Assembly: GCF_045999315.1 (NCBI RefSeq)
Contig: NZ_CP174607.1
Location: forward strand, 3,286,001 to 3,350,000
Reading direction: 5' to 3'
DNA from: Peredibacter sp045999315
GTDB lineage: Bacteria; Bdellovibrionota; Bacteriovoracia; Bacteriovoracales; Bacteriovoracaceae
DNA: 64,000 nt
Shown piece by piece: positions 26,492 through 35,951 of this stretch (positions within the stretch are counted from its first letter, which is position 1; the number at the start of each line of letters is the position of its first letter). The notes under the pieces are model-generated. The model worked only from the letters and a program-made list of their open reading frames with translations. It ran no database searches and was not told the DNA's origin. Both the position numbers and the translations under genes were made by a program.

Positions 26492-27490
26492 CTATCCTAG
26501 AATTTTCTGTTTAATTTCTAATGCTACTTCTGTTTTTAAACGAGGACCAAATTGTGAAACCACTTTGCTTGCGGCCTTAGAAGCAAGTTTTCCGGCCGAA
26601 GCGAAATCATGGCCATTAGTGATGGCATACAAGAATGCTCCCGCATACATGTCCCCTGCACCGTTAGTGTCCACTGCTTTCACATGGAATGGTTCAATGT
26701 TAATGAACTTGTGCCCGTCCCAAATAACCGCGCCCTCTTCACCCAAGGTGATCACGAAAGTCTTAGCAATAAGCTTAAGTCTCTCACGAGCTTCTAGGAT
26801 ATCATCAGTTTCTGTATAAGCACAGGCCTCAGATTCATTACAAAAAAGAAGATCAATACCGTCGCCAATCATTTCAGCGAGACCCTCTTTAAAGAATTTC
26901 ACCATATTCACATCGGAAAACGTCAGGGCGGTCTTCACACCAGCGGCCTCGGCGATATTACGAGCGTGGATCGCGGCCGCGCGACCTGAAGGAGATGCCA
27001 CAAGATAGCCTTCCATGTACATATATTTCGAATGGCGAATCGCTTCAGGGAAAACTTCAGTTTTACTGATGGTTGAAGTGATACCCAGGAAGGTATTCAT
27101 AGTTCTTTCTGCGTCAGGCGTAATAAGCACCAGGCATTTTCCAGTGATACCTTGATCGCGATCTTGTTTTTGAAGATTGGAATCAACGTTATTATCTTGA
27201 AGATCCTGGAAATAAAAGTTTCCGATAGGATCTTTTGCTACCTTACATGAATAAAAAGCTTTTCCACCGAACTGGGCAGTGGCAATCACTGTATTAGCGG
27301 CCGAACCACCGCACTGCTGTTTCTTAGGAGCAGTTCCAAGTGCATTTAAAAGGTAATTCTGGCGATCTTCATCCACCAGAGTCATGAGACCCTTATCAAT
27401 GTTGTTCTTTTTAAAAAATTCATCGTGCACTTCATACTCCATGTCCACCAGGGCGTTCCCGATAGCATAGACATCGTATTTCTTAGTCAT
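26492..27490 (-). CDS. PfkB-family kinase, adenosine kinase-like
   Basis: 332-residue ribokinase-superfamily enzyme. The N-terminal YAIGNALVDMEYEV and the GGSAANTVIATAQFGG motif bind the nucleoside or sugar. DTNGAGDMYAGAFLYAI carries the catalytic Asp and anion hole. The closest remembered pattern is the bacterial adenosine kinase branch (NALVD, QCGGSAANT), which would phosphorylate adenosine to AMP; another nucleoside or sugar cannot be excluded. It is cotranscribed with asnS and the PAS kinase. Confidence 0.85.
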   Translation of the reverse strand: MTKKYDVYAIGNALVDMEYEVHDEFFKKNNIDKGLMTLVDEDRQNYLLNALGTAPKKQQCGGSAANTVIATAQFGGKAFYSCKVAKDPIGNFYFQDLQDNNVDSNLQKQDRDQGITGKCLVLITPDAERTMNTFLGITSTISKTEVFPEAIRHSKYMYMEGYLVASPSGRAAAIHARNIAEAAGVKTALTFSDVNMVKFFKEGLAEMIGDGIDLLFCNESEACAYTETDDILEARERLKLIAKTFVITLGEEGAVIWDGHKFINIEPFHVKAVDTNGAGDMYAGAFLYAITNGHDFASAGKLASKAASKVVSQFGPRLKTEVALEIKQKILG

Positions 27491-27526
27491 GTCAAATCTC
27501 CAAAGTAGACGACTAATGTAATAGAA

Positions 27527-28252
27527 TTAGACTGAAAAATACACATCATATCGAGTGGATTTACCGATATATTGTACCGATGGGGCCTTTGAAAGATTGG
27601 CGGAATGGCGAGGGCGCTTGACGACTAAACGTTTGGTCTTTTTCCCAAGGGCCTTTTCAAAAACCTGGATGGCATCCTGATCGGAACCTACAACATTTCG
27701 AAATATACGCATCTCTTTGCGGGGAGAGGCCTTCTCGTTTATGTCTTCAAACATGGGATCAAAGTAAATGACCTCTGTTCTTGGGCCATTTTCAAGAATT
27801 TCTTGGGCGGAAGTCGCTTGGAAATGAAAATTTTGAAGTTTTGGATGCTGAGCATTCTTAAGCGCTGATTGAATGAGAAAACGAATCACTGGATGTCTTT
27901 CGGTGGCCCAAACTTCACAGCCAAAGGCCAGCATCAATAAAGAATCTCCGAGCATTCCGGCCGTCAAATCCAAAACCTGTGGACGATGAGTTCCTTTTAC
28001 ACCAATCGCTTTGGCGAGAAGCTCTTTATGAACGGAACTCTTCTTCAAATATTCTTCGTGACGAGATAATTCCCGATCAATTTCAATTCCAATTGGTTTT
28101 TCTTTGGGAATGTCTGAATGAAGCCAAAACTGGCCCGAGATCCACTCAAATGTCAGATCTATGACGTTTTCTTCGCAAAACTTATTTAGCTCGGAAAACT
28201 CCGAATCCCCGAGAGAAAGTTCCGTTCCGTCTTTGATGAGTTTGAGTGCCAT
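27527..28252 (-). CDS. rsmJ: 16S rRNA (guanine1516-N2)-methyltransferase-like
   Basis: SAM-dependent methyltransferase of 241 residues. DLTAGMLGDSLLMLAFGCEV is the SAM-binding motif, ATERHPVIRFLIQSAL the acidic second strand, and VIYFDPMFED with KASPRKEMRIFRNVVG matches the DPMyP..KsA..KKeMr segment typical of RsmJ. VKRPRHSANL replaces VKRPdyApPL. The ATG at 28252 is chosen over an in-frame TTG at 28261. It lies 36 bases upstream of the PfkB gene, divergent from gcvP. Confidence 0.85.
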   Translation of the reverse strand: MALKLIKDGTELSLGDSEFSELNKFCEENVIDLTFEWISGQFWLHSDIPKEKPIGIEIDRELSRHEEYLKKSSVHKELLAKAIGVKGTHRPQVLDLTAGMLGDSLLMLAFGCEVWATERHPVIRFLIQSALKNAQHPKLQNFHFQATSAQEILENGPRTEVIYFDPMFEDINEKASPRKEMRIFRNVVGSDQDAIQVFEKALGKKTKRLVVKRPRHSANLSKAPSVQYIGKSTRYDVYFSV

Positions 28253-28381
28253 AAAACTCAAGTTTAAATCATTCCAATTCGATTGACCACCTGCATTTTC
28301 TGACGGTTAGTTCTTAACAAACCTCTTCACTTGGGCCTAACATATGGGGCAATTTACATACAAGGCCATCAAGGAATTACT

Positions 28382-31300
28382 ATGAAGGGTACACACACGC
28401 CTCTTAACTACCATCCTGAAAAATTAAAACGAGAACTGAAACCTTTTTATATCGGTGCAGATGATAAAGACATTAATGACATGCTAAAGACCCTGGGCCT
28501 TAACAGTCTGGATGATCTTTACGCCCATATCTCTTCTGACGTGAAGATGACGTCAGTACCAATGCCAAAACACCTGGCCTATGAAGAACTCATTGGTCAC
28601 GTGAATGATGTTGCCAACAAAAACAATATCAAGACCTCATTCTTAGGTGATGGTCTTCCTCAGTATAAAGTGACAGATGTTGTAGGTCCGGTTTGTGATA
28701 TCCGTGGTCTTACGACCGCTTATACTCCATACCAACCAGAGCGCTCTCAAGGAACACTTCAGACTCTTTGGATCTATCAGTCTCTCGTTTCGCAGCTGAC
28801 TGGTTTTGAAGCAGTAAACGCTTCTCTTTATGATCGCTCAACTTGTCTTTATGAGGCGATGAACTGTGCTCTTCGTCTGGTAAAAGATTCTACAACTGTG
28901 GTTGTGGCCAACACCCTTTATCCAGGTGACCTGGAAGTTATTGAGACTCACGCGAAAGAAACTGAGATGAAAATCGTTCGCGCTCCGATCAATGCTCAGA
29001 CTGGTAAACTAGATATCGACGCTCTTAAGCGAATCCTTAATACAACTCCACAAGTGGCCGCAGTGGCGTTCCCACAAGTAAACCACTTCGGTAACATCGA
29101 ATCAGTGGATGAAATCGTAGACCTTTGTTCAAACAACAACATTAAGTCTATCGCAGTTGTCGATCCTATGCTTCTTGGCCGAGGTGGGTTGAAGGCCCCG
29201 GCGAAGTTCGGTGTTCGGGGTCAGGGCGCGGACATGGTCGTAGCGGAAGGTCAGCACCTGGCGATCGGTCCAAACTTCGGTGGCCCTGGTCTTGGAATCT
29301 TCGGTATCCGTTACAATGAACAAGATAAGGTCTCAATTCGTTCAACCGCCGGCCGTTACGTTGGTAAGACTCAGGACCTTAAAGGTCGTGAGTGTAAGGC
29401 GCTTATTCTTTCAACTCGTGAGCAACATATCCGTCGTGAAAAAGCGACATCGAATATCTGTTCTAACCAGTCTTTCGTAGCAACTGCGGCGGGGGCCTCG
29501 ATGCTTGCCCGTGGGGACGAAGGATTTGAAGCAACATTGAAACACTCTCGCGCTCTGGCCGAGAAAGCAGTTGAAACTCTGACTCAGTTTGAAGGTGTGG
29601 AACTTAAATTTAAGGGCTCTGCTTTCTTCAACGAGTTTACGCTTAAACTTCCAGTGAACACTTCTGAATTCATTCATAAGGCAAGTGCCGCTGGTCTTCA
29701 GGTGGGTGTGGACGTTTCAAACCGTCATACGGAAATTGCCGGTGAAAATCTTCTTATGTTGAGCTTCACTGATATTCACTCTGAAAAAGATCTGGATAAA
29801 CTCGTATCATTCTTTGGTTCAAACTTTGAAAAAACCAAGGGTGGCTCTCCAGCTCCTAAAATTCAATCTGTGATGCTAAGAACTGATGCTCCAGAAATTC
29901 CAAGAATTGATTCAAAAGAGATCATCGCTTACTATGAGAAACTAGGAAAACAAAACCTTTCTCCAGATGACGGTATCTACCCTCTTGGTTCTTGTACCAT
30001 GAAGTACAATCCGTACATCAACGATTATGCGGCCTCTCTTCCGGGTTTCACAAATGTTCACCCTCAAGCTCCGGTTGAAGATATTCAGGGCTGTCTTGAA
30101 ATTCTTTTCGAAATCCAAGAACAATTCAAGGCCATCACTGGTCTTCCAGGAGTAGTGACTCAAGCAGTTGCGGGTGCTCAAGGTGAATTAGTTGGACTTA
30201 AAATGTTCCAGGCCTACCACCGCGATCGTGGTGAAGGTGATCAAAGAAATGTCATCATCATTCCTCGTTCGGCCCACGGAACAAACCCTGCCACAGCAAC
30301 AATGGCCGGTTACCAAACGAAGATGGTTGAAGGTCAGCTCTATGGTATTTATACAGTTGAAGCTCTTTCAAATGGCGAGATGAATCTTGCTCAAATTAAA
30401 GAATTCCTAAAAACAGATGGTCACCGTGTGGCCGGTGTGATGGTAACAAACCCTAACACGGCCGGAATTTTTGAAACTCAGTTTAAAGAAATGAGTGAAC
30501 TCATCCACGCAGTGGGTGGTCTGGTTTATATGGACGGCGCGAACATGAATGCTATCGCCGGTATTCTTGATCTGAATAAACTTGGCGTAGATGCTGTTCA
30601 CAATAACCTTCATAAAACGTGGACAATTCCTCACGGCGGCGGCGGTCCTGGTGACGCGATTGTTGGTGTTTCTCACCGACTTCTTGATTTCATCCCTGGT
30701 GTTCAGGTTGTGAAGAAAGATGGCAAGTACGACATCGTTAAACCGGCCAAATCTTGCGGCTCGTTTCACCGTCACTTCGGTAACTTCGCTCACAAGATCC
30801 GCGCTTACACTTATATTAAGGCCTTGGGTGCCGATGGTGTTCGTAAGATGAGCCAGGTGGCCGTGCTTTCTGCGCGCTACTTACATAACCGTCTCTCGAA
30901 GAGCTACCCTACACTTCCAGCGGAAGCAGGTTCGGCTCCTCGTATGCACGAGTTCATTCTGACTCTTTCTCCAGAAACTTTTAAGAAGGTAGAAGCTAGC
31001 GGAACTCCGAAAACAAACACCATTGCTCGTATTGGTAAGCTGTTCCTGGATTTCGGTTTCCATGCTCCAACGGTTGCCTTCCCAGAGCAGTACGGGCTTA
31101 TGATTGAGCCAACTGAAACTTACTCTAAGAAAGAATTGGATCAATTCTCTGACGTGGTTGAAACTATTCTTAAGCTTATTAATGAGCATCCGGAAGTTCT
31201 TAAAACAGTTCCTCACTTCACTCCGATTGATCGCGTGGATGAAGTTCTTGCGAACAAGACCCCAGTACTCACTGAGAAAATTACGGATCACCTACCGGAT

Positions 31301-31393
31301 ATCATCCCTGATCGAGTTGATTCTGAGAGACTCAGAAATTCAACTGCGGGCGATCTTTGCGAGCTCATCTTAAAAGCTCACCAGAATCAATAA
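28382..31393 (+). CDS. gcvP: Glycine dehydrogenase (decarboxylating), P protein, single chain
   Basis: PLP enzyme of the glycine cleavage system; it decarboxylates glycine and passes aminomethyl to lipoyl-GcvH. 1003 residues. The N-half (FYIGADDKDINDMLKTLG, TAYTPYQPERSQGTLQ, NASLYDRSTCLYEA) reads like the separate GcvPA subunit. The C-half (PLGSCTMKYNPYIN, HGTNPATATMAGY, NLHKTWTIPHGGGGPG with the PLP Lys) reads like GcvPB. So two normally separate subunits appear fused in A-B order. ATG 28382 has AAGGAA 6 bases upstream; an ORF start 51 bases earlier is rejected. gcvT and gcvH are not adjacent, and no glycine riboswitch was seen in the 129-base leader. Confidence 0.94.
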   Translation: MKGTHTPLNYHPEKLKRELKPFYIGADDKDINDMLKTLGLNSLDDLYAHISSDVKMTSVPMPKHLAYEELIGHVNDVANKNNIKTSFLGDGLPQYKVTDVVGPVCDIRGLTTAYTPYQPERSQGTLQTLWIYQSLVSQLTGFEAVNASLYDRSTCLYEAMNCALRLVKDSTTVVVANTLYPGDLEVIETHAKETEMKIVRAPINAQTGKLDIDALKRILNTTPQVAAVAFPQVNHFGNIESVDEIVDLCSNNNIKSIAVVDPMLLGRGGLKAPAKFGVRGQGADMVVAEGQHLAIGPNFGGPGLGIFGIRYNEQDKVSIRSTAGRYVGKTQDLKGRECKALILSTREQHIRREKATSNICSNQSFVATAAGASMLARGDEGFEATLKHSRALAEKAVETLTQFEGVELKFKGSAFFNEFTLKLPVNTSEFIHKASAAGLQVGVDVSNRHTEIAGENLLMLSFTDIHSEKDLDKLVSFFGSNFEKTKGGSPAPKIQSVMLRTDAPEIPRIDSKEIIAYYEKLGKQNLSPDDGIYPLGSCTMKYNPYINDYAASLPGFTNVHPQAPVEDIQGCLEILFEIQEQFKAITGLPGVVTQAVAGAQGELVGLKMFQAYHRDRGEGDQRNVIIIPRSAHGTNPATATMAGYQTKMVEGQLYGIYTVEALSNGEMNLAQIKEFLKTDGHRVAGVMVTNPNTAGIFETQFKEMSELIHAVGGLVYMDGANMNAIAGILDLNKLGVDAVHNNLHKTWTIPHGGGGPGDAIVGVSHRLLDFIPGVQVVKKDGKYDIVKPAKSCGSFHRHFGNFAHKIRAYTYIKALGADGVRKMSQVAVLSARYLHNRLSKSYPTLPAEAGSAPRMHEFILTLSPETFKKVEASGTPKTNTIARIGKLFLDFGFHAPTVAFPEQYGLMIEPTETYSKKELDQFSDVVETILKLINEHPEVLKTVPHFTPIDRVDEVLANKTPVLTEKITDHLPDIIPDRVDSERLRNSTAGDLCELILKAHQNQ

Positions 31394-31400
31394 TGAATAA

Positions 31401-31426
31401 GGGCCACAATCGTGGCCCTTTTTTTT
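31401..31426 (+). terminator. Intrinsic terminator after gcvP
   Basis: GGGCCAC-AATC-GTGGCCC, a 7-base-pair stem, followed by eight T residues, 7 bases after the gcvP stop. It touches the stop codon of the convergent kinase gene. Confidence 0.9.
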
Positions 31427-32801
31427 AATGATAAAAACTGCTCCAATCTTCATGGGGCAAGGTCGGAAGATCCACGAGGAAAGTGGTGTGAGAGGTGTCA
31501 CTTAAATACTGAAGACTTCCTCCATGCTTCTCTACAATCCCGCGGGCCAAGGCAAGTCCTAGTCCTGTTCCTTTACCCAAATCTTTTGTTGAGTAAAATG
31601 GCTCCATAATTCTTGAAGCAATCTCCGGAGGAATGCCACTACCGGAATCTTTCACATAAATCTGCACATGATCGTTAACCTGATGAGCACTGATTTCAAT
31701 CCACTTGTCCGGTAAAAATTCGATGGCATCAAATGAGTTGTTTAGGAGATTAAGAATCACCTGCTCAAGTTGAATTTTATTTCCCACTACACTGTAGTTT
31801 TCTAGGCCATAGAATCGAAGATTAATCCCGTGGTTTTTCATGCGTTGTCCGCAGAAGACCAGCACATCATCCACTAACGTTTTAAGATCAATTTCAGTCT
31901 GAGGACCTTTCTCATCCTGATGAACAAATTCTCTCACCCCTTGTATGGTGCGGTTGATTCGCTCGCTGGTATAAATAATCTGTTGAAGTCCGTCCGCCAG
32001 GTCTTGTTGTCGTTCCGTATCTCGGTAAATACGAAGAAGCTGAGTGGTTCTCGCCTGAATCACGGCCAGTGGATTATTAATTTCGTGAGCAATTCCGGCC
32101 GACATCATTCCTAGCTCAGCATATTTTGATTGTCCGAGAAGCCGGTCATTTCTCTCTTTCACCAGGTGATTCACTTCTTCACTGTGACGACGGTTCATCA
32201 ATTCAAGAAACACAAACAAAGTCACTCCGGAAAAGAGAATGTAAAAAATCAAATCTCCCATGAGGGCCATTGGTTCATTCATGGTTTCCATTCGCCAAAT
32301 CGGAAAGGCCAATCTTGTCACGAAATACAGGGCGGAAAGTCCATAGGCAATCCAATGAAAATGAGTCAGAGGTCCCTGGTTTTTTTTCTGGGCCTCAAAC
32401 ACCAAACTGACACCAAAGACCACGATCCCGAGAGTGAACGGTAATGTATAGAGAGTGAATCCCATGCCGTAACTCGCGAGGGCCACGGAAACGAATGCAC
32501 AACCCGCGAGCATTAAGTAGCGCCATCGACCAGAAAACTCAGTGCCAGAGATATCTTGTAGGAAAAGTTTAAATCCTCGTAATGGCCAGATCCACCCCAC
32601 CATAGAAAGGGCGATTATATGAGGCATAATGTGAAGAAAAAACCCACAGGCCAGAGTATTAAATCCCAACGCTGCCCAAAATTCAGTTAAGTGATAAAAT
32701 TCCTTCTCCTTATGACGCCGATAACTCAAGTAGGAAAGACCTCCCATGATTAGGGCCGTAAATAAGGAGAGACCAAAGATAATTTGATTGGTGATACTCA
32801 T
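31425..32801 (-). CDS. Membrane-bound sensor histidine kinase
   Basis: 458 residues. The N-terminal ~210 residues contain about seven hydrophobic helices (IIFGLSLFTALIMGGLSYL and later ones). A short linker leads to H-box GMMSAGIAHEINNPLAVI, N-box NLLNNSFDAIEFLP, G1 VKDSGSGIPPEIA and G2 TKDLGKGTGLGLALARGI. The start at 32801 is favoured because it opens the first membrane helix; a 78-base longer in-frame reading is possible and neither has a good Shine-Dalgarno. It is divergent from prfC and has no adjacent response regulator. It is a paralogue of the kinase at 34548, on the other side of prfC. Confidence 0.85.
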   Translation of the reverse strand: MSITNQIIFGLSLFTALIMGGLSYLSYRRHKEKEFYHLTEFWAALGFNTLACGFFLHIMPHIIALSMVGWIWPLRGFKLFLQDISGTEFSGRWRYLMLAGCAFVSVALASYGMGFTLYTLPFTLGIVVFGVSLVFEAQKKNQGPLTHFHWIAYGLSALYFVTRLAFPIWRMETMNEPMALMGDLIFYILFSGVTLFVFLELMNRRHSEEVNHLVKERNDRLLGQSKYAELGMMSAGIAHEINNPLAVIQARTTQLLRIYRDTERQQDLADGLQQIIYTSERINRTIQGVREFVHQDEKGPQTEIDLKTLVDDVLVFCGQRMKNHGINLRFYGLENYSVVGNKIQLEQVILNLLNNSFDAIEFLPDKWIEISAHQVNDHVQIYVKDSGSGIPPEIASRIMEPFYSTKDLGKGTGLGLALARGIVEKHGGSLQYLSDTSHTTFLVDLPTLPHEDWSSFYH

Positions 32802-32941
32802 AAGAAATATTGTAGACAGCAAATTTCTTACATTGAGCTGAATTAATTCATAAGAGCGACAGACGTATTTTATATACATTTCTTACATTTACTGATATCA
32901 ACGGATTACGCACAAGACCAAACTTTTTCAGGACACTATCC

Positions 32942-34543
32942 ATGAGTTTTAAACCTCGTTGTACCTTCGCCATTATTTCCCATCCGGATGCCGGTAAAAC
33001 AACCATGACTGAAAAACTCTTGTGGTTTGGTGGGGTCGTTCGTGAGGCCGGGATGGTTAAATCCAAGACTGGTGATTACGCAAAATCAGACTGGATGGAA
33101 CTTGAAAAGCAACGTGGTATCTCCATCACTTCATCAGTGATGAGTTTTGAATATAATGATCGCGCTCTTCACCTTCTGGATACTCCGGGACACAAAGACT
33201 TCTCGGAAGATACTTACCGCACACTTACTGCGGTTGAATCCGTGTTGATGATGATTGACTCTGCTAAAGGTGTGGAGGCCCAGACGATTAAACTTATGGA
33301 AGTTTGTCGAATGCGTGATACTCCAATCGTCACTTTCATGAACAAGTTTGACCGTGAGGCGATGGATCCGTTCGCGCTTCTGGATAACATTGAATCGATT
33401 CTTAAAATTCAGTGTGTGCCAATGACCTGGCCAGTAGGTAACGGTGTTGACTTCAAAGGCGTGTACGACTTTAAAACCAAACAGATCTTGAGCTTCAAAG
33501 ACTCGAAAGATCCATTCTCTCCGAGCTTTATTGATGCTTCTAATCTTGATGCTCCTTCACTAGTAGAGGCCATTGGTCCGGCACTGGTTGAAAAACTAAA
33601 AGAAGAACTGGAAATGGTTTCAACCCTGATTCCAGAATTCAATATGGAAGAATACCAAGCGGGAATTCAAACTCCGGTGTTCTTCGGTTCAGCACTTAAA
33701 AACTTCGGTGTAAAAGAAACACTGGATCTTATTACGCAGATTGCTCCAACGCCTAAACCTCGTGAAGCAGTTCTTGCTCCTTATGATTCAAACGCTGAGA
33801 AGATCACGATTGATCCAAGTGATAAAGAATTTACAGGATTTATTTTTAAGATTCAGGCCAACATGGACCCTAAACACCGTGACCGTATTTCGTTCATGCG
33901 CGTTTGTTCTGGACGCTTTGAAAGAAATGAAAAAATCTATCATGTAAGAACTGGGAAAGAGATTCGTATCGCAACTCCCCTTATCTTCCAGGCCCGTGAT
34001 CGTGACATTGCTGAAGAAGCATTGGCCGGAGACATCATCGGTCTTTACGATACTGGTAAATACCAAATCGGTGACACCTTCTCTATGGGTAAAAAACATA
34101 TCCGTTACACCGGTATTCCAAGTTTCTCGCCTGAATTATTCATGCGTGTAACGGCGAAAGACCCAATGAAAGCAAAACACCTAGAAAAAGGTCTTTCTCA
34201 ACTTTCTGAAGAAGGTGCCACTCAGCTCTTCATCCGTCGTCACACCAACGAAAAGATGTTGGGCGCCGTTGGTGCTCTCCAATTTGAAGTTGTGAAGTAT
34301 CGTCTGGAAGATGAATACTCAGTGGAAGCTTCTTACGAGCCAGTGGCATGGGCCGGTGTTCGTTGGTTGAAATTCCCGGATAAAAAAGCAGAAGAAAAAT
34401 TCGCTCAAGACTACTCTTCAGTGATTATGGAAGACAAAGATAAGCGTCTTTGTTTTGCGGTAAGAACTGAATGGGACTTAAAGCTCGCAATGGAGAAAAA
34501 TCCAGACGTGAAGTTTTTTAAGAACTCAGATTATATCGAATAA
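32942..34543 (+). CDS. prfC: Peptide chain release factor 3
   Basis: GTPase that recycles RF1/RF2 from terminated ribosomes, 533 residues. G1 HPDAGKTTMTEKLLWFGG, switch EKQRGISITSSVMSFEY, G3 LLDTPGHKDFSEDTYRTL and G4 TFMNKFDREAMDPF are diagnostic of RF3 rather than EF-G. AGGA lies 9 bases before the ATG. It sits alone on the plus strand between two minus-strand histidine kinase genes. Confidence 0.97.
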   Translation: MSFKPRCTFAIISHPDAGKTTMTEKLLWFGGVVREAGMVKSKTGDYAKSDWMELEKQRGISITSSVMSFEYNDRALHLLDTPGHKDFSEDTYRTLTAVESVLMMIDSAKGVEAQTIKLMEVCRMRDTPIVTFMNKFDREAMDPFALLDNIESILKIQCVPMTWPVGNGVDFKGVYDFKTKQILSFKDSKDPFSPSFIDASNLDAPSLVEAIGPALVEKLKEELEMVSTLIPEFNMEEYQAGIQTPVFFGSALKNFGVKETLDLITQIAPTPKPREAVLAPYDSNAEKITIDPSDKEFTGFIFKIQANMDPKHRDRISFMRVCSGRFERNEKIYHVRTGKEIRIATPLIFQARDRDIAEEALAGDIIGLYDTGKYQIGDTFSMGKKHIRYTGIPSFSPELFMRVTAKDPMKAKHLEKGLSQLSEEGATQLFIRRHTNEKMLGAVGALQFEVVKYRLEDEYSVEASYEPVAWAGVRWLKFPDKKAEEKFAQDYSSVIMEDKDKRLCFAVRTEWDLKLAMEKNPDVKFFKNSDYIE

Positions 34544-34547
34544 TAAC

Positions 34548-35888
34548 CTAAACTTCGTTCTGCTGAAGAGGCAGTTCCACCACGAAGGCCGTATTCATTG
34601 AGGTTTCATCGTAGTAAAGCTTTCCATGATGATCCTCAATGATCCCACGAGAAATTGAGAGACCAATCCCAGTTCCGGCCATTTCTTTCGTGGTAAAAAA
34701 GGGTTCCATGATCTTCTTTCTAAATGACTCAGGGATGCCTTTCCCAGAATCAATGACTTTGATCCGTAGGGTGTGATCAACCACCTCGCAGGTCAGATGA
34801 ATCCATGGTTTATCGGTCTTAGAAATTGCATCAAATGAATTGTTCATCAGATTCAAAAGGACCTGAGAGATCTGAATCGGTCGACAAACTAATTCCACAT
34901 TCGGAAATGGATCAATAATCACCTGAATTGAATGTAAACGAAAACGATCACGGGAATAGTTCATGGTGTCTTCAATGATTTGTTCCGGAGTCACTGACTT
35001 AAATGGCTCTTTACGGTTGTCTCTAGAGAAGTTTCGAAGCGAGTTAATGATGGTGGACATTCTTAGAGTTGTTTCCTCGATCTGATCCAGATTTCTAACA
35101 ATGAAGTCTTTCTCAGCACTTCCTCTTTGAATGTGGTTCCGCAGATAATTTGCCCGAGTCGTTATGAGCCCTAATGGATTGTTAATCTCGTGGGCGATCC
35201 CAGCGGCCATTTCTCCCAAGGCCGAGAATTTTGACTGCATCTCAAGCTTATTCTCGAGTTTTCTCTGATATTCAGTCTTAAGCTCATAGATGGTCACTGA
35301 CGGAAGAAGAATGGCCATCAGGATGTTACACATCAAAGAAATGGCAAACCCATAGAATGAAAATTCCGGATCAAAACGAAAGATCGGGTAGTCAACAATA
35401 TGGGCAAAGATAATCAGGATGGTAAAGAACAGTAGATAATGAGTGATCGAAATTTTTGGTCTTCTATCCAGCTCTTTTTTAGTGGCGATCAAATGATCAA
35501 CGGCCACGATAAAAACAACCAGCGCCTGGGGAAATGTATAATAAAAGAACCCCAGCCCCATAAGATTAAAGATAATCGACAGAAAAAAAGAGGCCAGGAT
35601 AATGGGCATATGCCACTTTCGTTTCAGATCCTTCTCAGTTACCCCTTCGAGAATTTTTCTTACGGCCACTACTCGCCACCACCAAAAAATAGTGGAGAAG
35701 GCCATAACGGTTTGACTCATTCCCGAAGTCAGAGATGCGAGCAAAAAATAAGCACCGTTTGAGAGCCAGTACTCAACTGCCTGCCATTGTCTTTTATCTC
35801 TTTCATACCAATAGATTATCGAACTGATGATAATCATTCCGATAATCGTAAGAACAGAAATGTTGATAATGACCGAAGCGCTGTCCAT
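34548..35888 (-). CDS. Membrane-bound sensor histidine kinase, paralogue of the kinase at 31425
   Basis: 446 residues. About six or seven N-terminal hydrophobic helices (VLTIIGMIIISSIIYWY, IILASFFLSIIFNLMGLGFF) form the sensor. Then H-box GEMAAGIAHEINNPLGLI, N-box LLNLMNNSFDAISKT, G1 VIDSGKGIPESFRK and G2 TKEMAGTGIGLSISRGI. Layout and kinase core closely resemble the gene at 31425. It has only a weak ribosome-binding site (GGATAAAA). There is no response regulator nearby. It is convergent with prfC, with stops 4 bases apart. Confidence 0.86.
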   Translation of the reverse strand: MDSASVIINISVLTIIGMIIISSIIYWYERDKRQWQAVEYWLSNGAYFLLASLTSGMSQTVMAFSTIFWWWRVVAVRKILEGVTEKDLKRKWHMPIILASFFLSIIFNLMGLGFFYYTFPQALVVFIVAVDHLIATKKELDRRPKISITHYLLFFTILIIFAHIVDYPIFRFDPEFSFYGFAISLMCNILMAILLPSVTIYELKTEYQRKLENKLEMQSKFSALGEMAAGIAHEINNPLGLITTRANYLRNHIQRGSAEKDFIVRNLDQIEETTLRMSTIINSLRNFSRDNRKEPFKSVTPEQIIEDTMNYSRDRFRLHSIQVIIDPFPNVELVCRPIQISQVLLNLMNNSFDAISKTDKPWIHLTCEVVDHTLRIKVIDSGKGIPESFRKKIMEPFFTTKEMAGTGIGLSISRGIIEDHHGKLYYDETSMNTAFVVELPLQQNEV

Positions 35889-35896
35889 TTTTATCC

Positions 35897-35925
35897 AAAA
35901 AAAAAGGGCCAGGATAACCTGGCCC
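35897..35925 (-). terminator. Intrinsic terminator of protease paralogue A
   Basis: On the minus strand GGGCCAGG-TTAT-CCTGGCCC, a perfect 8-base-pair stem, is followed by nine T residues, about 26 bases after the protease stop. Confidence 0.92.
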
Positions 35926-35951
35926 CTATTCGTAATTAAGACAAGCTTAAC

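Noticed and set aside
28253..28381. Possible glycine riboswitch before gcvP
   Set aside because: The leader is only about 130 bases and I see no conserved glycine-aptamer core or tandem arrangement.
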